Below are positions 1-5,212 of a DNA stretch of 5,544 bases, one piece after another; position 1 is the first letter of the stretch, and every line of letters starts with the position of its first letter. The stretch is from Nitrosopumilales archaeon (GTDB lineage: Archaea; Thermoproteota; Nitrososphaeria; Nitrososphaerales; Nitrosopumilaceae), in contig JACOWO010000040.1 of assembly GCA_016176745.1 (NCBI GenBank), forward strand, positions 1 to 5,544, given 5' to 3'. A program made the translations under genes and the position numbers. The notes under the pieces are model-generated. The model searched no databases. It was not told the DNA's origin and saw nothing but the letters and a program-made list of their open reading frames with translations.

Positions 1-19
1 ACCACTTGGCTAACCTGGC
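1..19 (-). tRNA. Partial tRNA gene, 5' end only (Ser-type likely)
   Basis: Read on the minus strand from 19 down to 1, the sequence is GCCAGGT-TA-GCCAAGTGGT. This fits a tRNA 5' end: a seven-base acceptor strand, T8 and A9, then a GCC D-stem arm, the A14-like position and the GG of the D-loop. GCCAGG(G/T)-type acceptors followed by GCC(A/G)AG are typical of archaeal tRNA-Ser, but the anticodon, T arm and 3' end lie outside the window, so the identity is a guess. Support comes from a TATA-like box centred about 27 bases upstream of the predicted 5' end. The gene is divergent from the flap endonuclease gene. Confidence 0.55.
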
Positions 20-41
20 AACAAATTTTAGAAATTTCTCC

Positions 42-50
42 CTAATATAG
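42..50 (-). promoter_or_regulatory. TATA box (box A) for the tRNA gene
   Basis: The minus strand reads CTATATTAG here, centred about 27 bases upstream of the tRNA 5' end at 19, which is the usual spacing for an archaeal TBP site. The same bases carry the in-frame TAG (48-50) that closes the fen reading frame on its 5' side, so the fen coding sequence cannot begin upstream of 51. Confidence 0.5.
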
Positions 51-101
51 CAAGCCAAACAAATAGCAAAAACAAAAAACCAAGCAAACTCTACCTTTGG
101 C

Positions 102-1124
102 GAGGGACTAGATCTCAAGCCAATATTACAACGCGAAAAAACAAAGCTAGAGTCATTTACCTCAAAGGTAATTGCAATTGACGCATACAATGCAATTTAC
201 CAGTTTCTTGCAATAATTCGAGGACCTGATGGCCAACATTTAACAGATTCAAATGGAAGAGTAACTAGCCACCTAAGCGGACTCTTTTATAGAAACATCA
301 ATTTTTTATCACTTGGAATAAAACCAATCTATGTTTTTGATGGAAAACCTCCGTCATTAAAATCAGCTGAGATTGAACTGCGAAGACAAATAAAAAAAGA
401 GGCCACAATAAAATATGAAAAGGCAATTTTTGAAGGAAATCTTGAGGAGGCAAGAAAATTTGCACAGCAGACAACTGCAATGCGTGATGGGATGGTTGAT
501 GAATCAAAACATCTCTTGGATCTTTTTGGAATTCCACATATACAGGCACCTGGAGAGGGCGAGGCTACTGCAGCACAGCTTACTATATCAGGAAAAGCAC
601 ATGCCACAGCAAGCCAAGACTTTGATTCCATACTTTTTGGCGCAAAAAAACTAGTAAGAAACTTTACAAACAGCGGAAGACGAAAACTTCCAAACAGAAA
701 CACCTACATCGACATTGAACCTGAAATAATAGACCTGCAAAAAAATCTTGATGAGCTAAAAGTTACAAGAGAGCAGCTTGTAGATATTGGAATTTTAATT
801 GGAACAGACTTTAACCCAGATGGTTTTGAGCGAATTGGCCCAAAAACTGCACTCAAGATGGTAAAAGAGCATGGCAAACTAGAAGACATACCACAAATTC
901 AGGAACAGTTAGGCAAAATCGATTACAAGCAAATCCGAGAAATTTTCCTAAAATCCGAAGTTGCACCAGTAAATGATATTAGCTTCAAGGAAGTAGATTC
1001 TGATTCAATTGTTAATTATCTAGTAAGAGAGAGGAATTTTTCGCAGGAAAGGGTAGAAACTGCGCTAAACAGGCTCAGAAAAACCATTGAAAAGAAAAGC
1101 CAGACACTAGAGCAATGGTTTTAG
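102..1124 (+). CDS. fen: Flap endonuclease 1 (FEN1/Rad2 family), no normal start codon
   Basis: FEN1 is a structure-specific 5' nuclease that removes 5' flaps during Okazaki-fragment maturation and long-patch base excision repair, working on the sliding clamp PCNA. Counting codon 102-104 as residue 1, the frame is open for 340 codons, the usual archaeal length. The metal-binding acids then fall at D27 (IDAYNA), D80 (FDGKPP), E152 and E154 (GEGEA), D173 and D175 (SQDFD) and D236 (GTDFN), the last followed by a helix-hairpin-helix region ([11 protein letters not shown]). The basic helical-clamp region lies around residues 85-125. The C-terminus ends in a PCNA-binding-like peptide (L336, W339, F340). 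Oddity: residue 1 is GAG. No ATG, GTG or TTG occurs in this frame between the stop at 48-50 and the ATG at 480, and starting at 480 would remove D27 and D80. Family identity is certain; the true start is not. Confidence 0.93.
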   Translation, partial: EGLDLKPILQREKTKLESFTSKVIAIDAYNAIYQFLAIIRGPDGQHLTDSNGRVTSHLSGLFYRNINFLSLGIKPIYVFDGKPPSLKSAEIELRRQIKKEATIKYEKAIFEGNLEEARKFAQQTTAMRDGMVDESKHLLDLFGIPHIQAPGEGEATAAQLTISGKAHATASQDFDSILFGAKKLVRNFTNSGRRKLPNRNTYIDIEPEIIDLQKNLDELKVTREQLVDIGILIGTDFNPDGFERIGPKTALKMVKEHGKLEDIPQIQEQLGKIDYKQIREIFLKSEVAPVNDISFKEVDSDSIVNYLVRERNFSQERVETALNRLRKTIEKKSQTLEQWF

Positions 1125-1146
1125 ATAAAAAATAAGAAATTTTTGG
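1125..1146. terminator. Short bidirectional T-rich terminator between convergent genes
   Basis: Only 22 bases separate the fen stop from the stop of the minus-strand gene. The stretch has an A6 run (T6 on the minus strand) near 1127-1132 and a T5 run near 1140-1144 on the plus strand. Oligo-T tracts are the main archaeal termination signal, so each strand has its own. No strong hairpin is visible. Confidence 0.4.
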
Positions 1147-2118
1147 CTATTCTAGCTTCTTGAGCCTGTCCAAGAGGGAAACTATTCTCTCAATTGACTT
1201 GACAAGTTCCTGCTGTGCTTTAGGATCAGAGTCAGATGCAAGCTGCTCTGATAGGGAGTCTAGTTTGTCTTCTAGTCTTTTTACTGTGGCATCTCTTGGA
1301 CTCTCGATTTTAACATCAGCGTTTTTTTTAATTTCAGCTGAGACAAACGTTATCGTGCTTTCTGCAGAATCAGGATTGGCTTTTGCAAGCAATGCGTCTG
1401 CGTCAACGTACTCACATCCATAGCACACAGCTTCGTCTTTATCATTTTCATATCGCACCAGCTTGCCATATTCATCAAAAATATTTTGCATTCTTTGGTC
1501 TGCAAATCCATGTTTTACATTAAGATCCTGCACCAGCTTTACCATTTCGACTCGCGTCAGTGATGCATACTTGATATATTCGGCTTGGGCCTCCTCATAG
1601 GTTGCGCTGTCTGCTAGAGCAAGCTGCTTTGCTATGCGTGCAATTTTTATCTTTTCATCCATGTAATTGAACTGGTCCCAATACAGATCATGAAAATTTG
1701 GATCTACACTTGAAACAAATTTTGCAAAAGAGTTTCTTGGGGTGTAAGATTCATAGTCTTTATCCATTCTTTTAAGATCAGCCTCAAGACGCTCCTTTAC
1801 AATCCTTCGTTGCTCCTCAACTAGCTTTTGCTGTTCTGTTAGAACTGGCTTTCCTGCAAGCATCTCGGCCATTATTCTTTTTGATTCCTCGATTTTTTGC
1901 AAGATTTGCTGCGCTACCGGATTGCTTTTAATTTCCTCGCCTTCAATCACAGTAAATTCAGAAACTTGTTCTTGGCCAAAGGCATCAGATACGGCAAAGC
2001 TTGTTGCAAATAATGTTAATACAGTTACAATAGCCGTTATGACACTTGATTTTCTTTCATTATTGCCAGCCAGCAATGCTTTTGGGGTGACGAACAATAC
2101 CATATAAGAAATCCTCAT
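1147..2118 (-). CDS. Secreted coiled-coil protein of unknown function
   Basis: I do not recognise a named family. The 323-residue product has a basic N-terminus (NNERKSS, about 19-25), a hydrophobic segment at about 25-44 and a likely signal-peptidase site after AFG (about 46-48), so it is probably exported. The mature protein is mostly charged helix: coiled-coil-like stretches at about 65-125 and 275-323 (heptad-like, ending DRLKKLE), with a Tyr/Trp/Phe-bearing middle (about 130-155). One CxxC pair (C232 and C235) sits in CYGCEYVDADALL and could bind a metal or form a disulfide. Two starts are possible. ATG at 2116-2118 suits a leaderless transcript from the TATA box near 2141. ATG at 2101-2103 (residue 6) has a GAGG about 9-10 bases upstream and still keeps the signal peptide. 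The gene is divergent from the zinc protease gene, suggesting shared control. Role unknown. Confidence 0.85.
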   Translation of the reverse strand: MRISYMVLFVTPKALLAGNNERKSSVITAIVTVLTLFATSFAVSDAFGQEQVSEFTVIEGEEIKSNPVAQQILQKIEESKRIMAEMLAGKPVLTEQQKLVEEQRRIVKERLEADLKRMDKDYESYTPRNSFAKFVSSVDPNFHDLYWDQFNYMDEKIKIARIAKQLALADSATYEEAQAEYIKYASLTRVEMVKLVQDLNVKHGFADQRMQNIFDEYGKLVRYENDKDEAVCYGCEYVDADALLAKANPDSAESTITFVSAEIKKNADVKIESPRDATVKRLEDKLDSLSEQLASDSDPKAQQELVKSIERIVSLLDRLKKLE

Positions 2119-2136
2119 AATTTCTACGAACCAGCC

Positions 2137-2144
2137 AATTATAA
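2137..2144 (-). promoter_or_regulatory. TATA box for the secreted coiled-coil gene
   Basis: The minus strand reads TTATAATT here, centred about 23 bases from the ATG at 2118 and 38 from the ATG at 2103. With normal archaeal TBP spacing, transcription would begin close to 2115, so the mRNA would be leaderless from the first ATG or have a roughly 12-base leader to the second. Confidence 0.4.
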
Positions 2145-2146
2145 CG

Positions 2147-2158
2147 AAAGATATCTTT
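2147..2158. repeat. 12-base perfect palindrome between divergent promoters
   Basis: AAAGATATCTTT is a perfect palindrome lying between the two opposed TATA boxes. A second GATAT follows at 2160-2164 and a palindromic AGATCT at 2165-2170, so the spacer is dense in GAT-centred dyads. The position suits an operator controlling both genes. AT-rich DNA yields such palindromes by chance, so this is a weak call. Confidence 0.3.
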
Positions 2159-2165
2159 AGATATA
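2158..2165 (+). promoter_or_regulatory. TATA-like box for the zinc protease gene
   Basis: TAGATATA lies about 30 bases upstream of the TTG at 2193. Normal archaeal spacing predicts transcription starting near 2189, giving a leader of only a few bases. No Shine-Dalgarno sequence is needed for such an mRNA, and none is obvious before the TTG. Confidence 0.35.
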
Positions 2166-2192
2166 GATCTGTATTGTTAGCAAGAATAGAAA

Positions 2193-2981
2193 TTGCAGGA
2201 TAAAAGAATTTGCGATATCAGATTTATTAACAAAAAGTGTCTTCTTTTAGCATTAGCTGTAATAGCAGGATCAGTTACTGCAACAGTGACATATTCAGCT
2301 GTAATAATACAACATGATTACGAAATTGTTGAAACAGATTATTATATGGAGGATCTTAAAGTCGAAGGTTCCGGTTCAGAAATAATTTCCAAATCTTTGT
2401 CTTCTTGGTTTCTGTTAAAAGGAGATACGTTAAGAATCAATATTGTAAATGCTGATGAGTATCAAGACAAGATTCCAATTGTCAAAAAGGTCATTTTATC
2501 AAATGAAGAAATAACAGCAAGGGATAGTGCAGATCCAACTTTAATGAATACATACTATATAGGATGGCAAAGAGCTTTAGAAGCTACATCTACAGAAGAG
2601 ACACTAAGACAAATACCTCAACACTTTGAAATTATAAGCTCAGAAAAAGGTGAAGGAGACATAACAATTACCTTTTCGCCATTAACAAATACAGATGGCA
2701 AATTAGGATCAACTAAAGTACTTGTTGACACTAAACTAAAGGAAATGCTAAAAGTGCATATTACAATTTACCAAGCAAATGATCTCTCAGATAAAACATT
2801 GGAGGCTATTTTAAGACATGAGTTGGGACATGCACTTGGACTTCCTCACTCAACTACACCAACGGATTTGATGCATCACAGCTTTTCAGTTGAAAGTGCA
2901 TACATTTCACAATGTGATATTAATGGAATTATTACGTTATACAATGAAAAAAACCTAGATTCCTTTAGGTGTGAAAATTAG
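2193..2981 (+). CDS. Matrixin-like zinc metalloprotease (metzincin), exported or membrane-anchored
   Basis: The 262-residue product carries the full metzincin zinc site HELGHALGLPH at 209-219: ligands H209, H213 and H219, general base E210. A Met-turn follows (DLMHH, M227), then the QCDINGIITLY segment near the C-terminus that resembles the end of matrixin catalytic domains. GDITITFSP (155-163) matches the strand before the active-site helix in this family. A hydrophobic segment at about 16-39 after a lysine-rich start is a signal anchor or signal peptide, placing the catalytic domain outside the cell. I see no cysteine-switch propeptide; the region 40-150 is unassigned. The start must be TTG at 2193: an in-frame TAG lies at 2187-2189, and the first ATG (residue 52) is beyond the hydrophobic segment. 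The gene is divergent from the secreted coiled-coil gene and ends two bases before the acs stop. Its substrate is unknown. The zinc-protease call is firm, the subfamily less so. Confidence 0.85.
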   Translation: MQDKRICDIRFINKKCLLLALAVIAGSVTATVTYSAVIIQHDYEIVETDYYMEDLKVEGSGSEIISKSLSSWFLLKGDTLRINIVNADEYQDKIPIVKKVILSNEEITARDSADPTLMNTYYIGWQRALEATSTEETLRQIPQHFEIISSEKGEGDITITFSPLTNTDGKLGSTKVLVDTKLKEMLKVHITIYQANDLSDKTLEAILRHELGHALGLPHSTTPTDLMHHSFSVESAYISQCDINGIITLYNEKNLDSFRCEN

Positions 2982-2996
2982 TCTCAACTGTTTTTT
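2953..2996 (+). terminator. Possible terminator of the protease gene: small hairpin plus T6
   Basis: ACCTAGA (2953-2959) pairs with TTTAGGT (2964-2970), including one G-T pair, around a four-base loop at the very end of the coding sequence. A T6 run lies at 2991-2996, about 20 bases further on, inside the 3' end of the opposing acs gene. The T-run alone could terminate archaeal RNA polymerase; the hairpin is marginal. Confidence 0.3.
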
Positions 2997-3535
2997 GTTA
3001 TTGAAGATTTTAATTCATTAAAGGCGTCTTGGACCTCACTTACTGCTTCACCGTCTTCAAGTGTGCTCACATCGCCGATATTGTCATTATTTGCAATAGA
3101 TTTTAGTAATCTTCGCATTATCTTGCCACTGCGTGTCTTTGGCAGCCTTGTCACAAAGTGAATCTGTTCAGGTGTTGCTATTGCGCCAACGCCTGAGCGA
3201 ATTATCTCAATTATCTCCTTTTTTAAGAGGTCGCCAGTTTTTTTGATTCCTTCTTTTAGCACAACAAATGCGATTATAGCCTCGCCTTTGACCTCATGAG
3301 TAATGCCACATACGGCTGCCTCTGCCACATCCTTGTGTGATACAATGCTGCTTTCTAGCTCTGCAGTTCCGATTCTATGGCCTGCAACCTTCAAGACATC
3401 GTCTGCCCGTCCAAGCAGCCAGATATAGCCATCATTGTCTTTTATTGCATAATCGCCTGAATAGTAGGCGTTTTCATATTTTGACCAGTAAACTGACTTG
3501 TATTTTACATCATCATTCCATAGTGTCAAAAGCAT
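2984..3535 (-). CDS. acs: Acetyl-CoA synthetase, C-terminal fragment (frame 2)
   Basis: The fragment is 183 residues if counted from the ATG at 3533-3535, but recognisable Acs sequence already begins at about 3562, upstream of that ATG, so the ATG is an internal methionine and not a native start. It carries YYSGD (about 24-28), the hinge and A8 region GRADDVLKVAGHRIG (42-56), and PKTRSGKIMRR (132-142), whose K138 corresponds to the catalytic, acetylatable lysine of Acs. The C-terminal domain closes over the active site for adenylation and rotates for thioester formation, so it has no known activity alone. No promoter or ribosome-binding site of its own is apparent. Confidence 0.82.
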   Translation of the reverse strand: MLLTLWNDDVKYKSVYWSKYENAYYSGDYAIKDNDGYIWLLGRADDVLKVAGHRIGTAELESSIVSHKDVAEAAVCGITHEVKGEAIIAFVVLKEGIKKTGDLLKKEIIEIIRSGVGAIATPEQIHFVTRLPKTRSGKIMRRLLKSIANNDNIGDVSTLEDGEAVSEVQDAFNELKSSITKNS

Positions 3536-3555
3536 CCCAGGCCATGGATTTTTAA

Positions 3556-4806
3556 TTACAATGGGATTGTTTCAAGACCTGGGAGATTTGATATCATCAG
3601 GCCTCCTGTCTCTGTTTGCCACCAAGTGTCAATGATTGGGCACTTTTCTTTTCCAATTATTTTAAAATACCAGACCCAAACTTCAGGGTTGATTGGCTCT
3701 CCAACTGTTCCAAGCAAACGCAATGATGAGAGATCAAACGAGTTTGGAATTGAATCGCCAAATTTCATAAACATTCTAAGCGCTGTAGGTGTTGTGTAAA
3801 ATATTGTGATTTTGTATCGTTGAATCAAACCCCACATCCTTGATGTGTCTGGATAGTCAGGTGCCCCCTCATACATTAGCTGAGTTGCACCATGCATCAG
3901 CGGTCCATAAACTACATAGCTGTGACCTGTCACCCATCCAATGTCTGCACTACAAAAGTAAACATCAGAATCTTTAATATCAAAAGCCCACTGAAAAGTA
4001 GAATGCAGATGGGTAAGGTATCCACCTGTCCCATGTAGCACGCCCTTTGGCTTTCCAGTAGTGCCAGATGTATAAAGTATGTAAAGTGGGTGAGTGCTTT
4101 CTAATTTTTCAGGCTCGCAACTTGTTTTTGCGTTTTTCATTAACTCATTCCATAGCTTATCTTTTTTGTTTAATGTTACTCCATGTTTTGTTCTTTCATA
4201 AACAATTACATTTTGAACAAAATCAAGATCTTTTATTGCGTCATCTACTACCTCTTTTAGCTTGATTATGTTTCCTCGTCTGTAACCGCCATCTGCGGTG
4301 ATAACAATTTTAGATCCAGAATCTTCGATTCTATCTCTTAGTGAGTTTGAGCTAAACCCTGAAAACACTACAGTATGTATGGCACCGATTCTGGCACACG
4401 CAAGCATAGAGATTGGCAGCTCAGGCACCATTGGAAGGTAAATTGTAACTCTGTCGCCTTTATTCACTCCAAGAGATTTTAGGACGTTTGCAAACTTGTT
4501 TACCTCAAGCCAGATCTCTTCATATGTTAAAGTGCGCCTGTCGCCATTTTCGCCTTCCCACAAAATCGAAGTCTTTTTTGCTCTTTTTTTGAGGTTGACA
4601 TCAAGTGTATTGTATGATGCGTTTAGTGTGCCTCCAACAAACCATTTTGCAAAAGGAGGATTCCATTCTAGTGTCTTGTCCCAAGTTTTAAACCAAGACA
4701 GGTTTTTTGCTTGCTCATTCCAAAACAAAATAAAATCAGAATCGGCCTTTTTTCTTGTTAGAGTATCATTGTTTCCAAGGCCGATGTTGTATGTTTTAGA
4801 ACTCAC
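3556..4806 (-). CDS. acs: Acetyl-CoA synthetase, N-terminal fragment (frame 1)
   Basis: This 416-residue fragment holds most of the large domain. Visible parts are the N-terminal Acs region ([13 protein letters not shown], about 28-40; [12 protein letters not shown], about 55-66), the ATP-binding P-loop [11 protein letters not shown] (245-255), [13 protein letters not shown] (about 291-303), VGEPINPE (368-375) and [10 protein letters not shown] (393-402). The Trp pair in the last motif is the one that shapes a small acetate pocket in known Acs enzymes, favouring acetate over longer acids. The frame stops after GLETIPL. The start is GTG at 4804-4806: an in-frame TAG lies upstream at 4831-4833, no ATG lies between, and the N-terminal length fits the family. 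Without the C-terminal domain this piece should not complete either half-reaction efficiently. Confidence 0.85.
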   Translation of the reverse strand: MSSKTYNIGLGNNDTLTRKKADSDFILFWNEQAKNLSWFKTWDKTLEWNPPFAKWFVGGTLNASYNTLDVNLKKRAKKTSILWEGENGDRRTLTYEEIWLEVNKFANVLKSLGVNKGDRVTIYLPMVPELPISMLACARIGAIHTVVFSGFSSNSLRDRIEDSGSKIVITADGGYRRGNIIKLKEVVDDAIKDLDFVQNVIVYERTKHGVTLNKKDKLWNELMKNAKTSCEPEKLESTHPLYILYTSGTTGKPKGVLHGTGGYLTHLHSTFQWAFDIKDSDVYFCSADIGWVTGHSYVVYGPLMHGATQLMYEGAPDYPDTSRMWGLIQRYKITIFYTTPTALRMFMKFGDSIPNSFDLSSLRLLGTVGEPINPEVWVWYFKIIGKEKCPIIDTWWQTETGGLMISNLPGLETIPL

Positions 4807-4858
4807 GCAGATACTATGTATCAGGCATTTCTAAATGTTAAAGAACTAATTTTCAGAC
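4807..4858 (-). promoter_or_regulatory. acs upstream region with two inverted repeats
   Basis: This 52-base spacer between the cdvA-like stop and the acs GTG holds two small dyads: GATAC-TAT-GTATC at 4810-4822, directly before the start codon, and CATTT-CT-AAATG at 4826-4837. The second overlaps the place expected for a TATA box (about 25 bases upstream, minus-strand ATTTAGAAAT); TTTAAC at about 33 bases is an alternative. Regulator binding or a promoter here is possible but unproven. Confidence 0.3.
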
Positions 4859-5212
4859 TTATTGTGCTTGCATTCTAGTAAGCCAGTCTCCAGGTTCTGT
4901 GTCATCTGGCTTTTTGTTTTGCTGCGCAATTATGCATGCATAGTTGTGTACTGCGTCCTTTGTTTCAACATCACGAGGAACTTCTGGTGGTGCCTCGACA
5001 TTTTGTGGAACTTCAGGTAGTGCTACAACAGGTTCTTCATCTTTTGCTGATTCCAGATATGACTGGGCTGATTCTTCAATCTGCTGTTTTGGTGTTTCTG
5101 TTGGCAAGTCATCAAGTGACAAGTCTGCAATGCGCTGCTGTATGTTTAGTATCTCTGCTTTTTCATGAGAGATGCGTTCCATAATTTCTGCAGTCTGTGA
5201 CTTTATAGACAT
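4859..5212 (-). CDS. cdvA: Probable CdvA, distal coiled coil and C-terminal tail
   Basis: The frame starts at ATG 5210-5212 (a TTG directly precedes it) and gives 117 residues. Residues 7-35 continue the helical heptads of the overlapping upstream frame. Then comes an acidic, Pro-rich, probably disordered linker with a tandem repeat, LPEVPQNVE (65-73) and PPEVPRDVE (75-83), followed by DAVHNYACIIAQQ and a terminal GDWLTRMQAQ. In CdvA the C-terminal peptide contacts CdvB, so the tryptophan-bearing end is a candidate for that contact; this is inference. As a stand-alone gene it would overlap its neighbour by 50 bases, far more than normal coupling overlaps, so it is more likely the 3' part of the same gene. 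Confidence 0.65.
   Translation of the reverse strand: MSIKSQTAEIMERISHEKAEILNIQQRIADLSLDDLPTETPKQQIEESAQSYLESAKDEEPVVALPEVPQNVEAPPEVPRDVETKDAVHNYACIIAQQNKKPDDTEPGDWLTRMQAQ

Larger units (their letters stand above)
2984..4806 (-). pseudogene. acs: Acetyl-CoA synthetase gene broken by an internal deletion and frameshift
   Basis: The AMP-forming acetyl-CoA synthetase (acetate + ATP + CoA to acetyl-CoA + AMP + PPi) is encoded here in two frames. The first runs from GTG at 4804-4806 to TAA at 3556-3558. The second resumes at about 3562 with [10 protein letters not shown] and runs to TGA at 2984-2986. The protein jumps from GLETIPL directly to IVIKNPWPG. In intact Acs proteins about 30 residues lie between these points, including the conserved GSATRPFFG-type segment. 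So coding DNA is missing as well as the frame being changed, and ribosomal recoding could not restore the enzyme. All other family motifs are present on either side. The bases ATTG (minus strand, 3562-3559) belong to both arms and could be a microhomology left by the deletion. It is either a real recent pseudogene or an assembly error. Confidence 0.75.

Noticed and set aside
329..703. Open frame on the minus strand inside fen (124 residues)
   Set aside because: It is antisense to a conserved enzyme, low in complexity and rich in Ser/Ala/Phe as expected for a shadow frame. No promoter or start context supports it.
480..1124. Starting the flap endonuclease at the first in-frame ATG (214 residues)
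   Set aside because: Clear family homology, including catalytic D27 and D80, lies upstream in the same open frame; the ATG is internal residue 127.
3550..3580. Programmed frameshifting to join the two acs frames
   Set aside because: About 30 conserved residues are absent at the joint, so recoding could not restore a normal enzyme, and no slippery motif is present.
2984..4806. Assigning the gene to 3-hydroxypropionate activation in the carbon-fixation cycle
   Set aside because: In ammonia-oxidising archaea that step is known to use ADP-forming synthetases of a different family. The Trp pair in [10 protein letters not shown] favours acetate.
4496..4834. Open frame on the plus strand opposite the acs 5' end (112 residues)
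   Set aside because: It is antisense to well-conserved Acs sequence and its composition looks like a shadow translation.
4936..5184. Two plus-strand open frames opposite the cdvA-like tail
   Set aside because: Ser- and Cys-rich or Val/Leu-rich shadow translations of the repetitive Pro/Glu tail; no independent signals.
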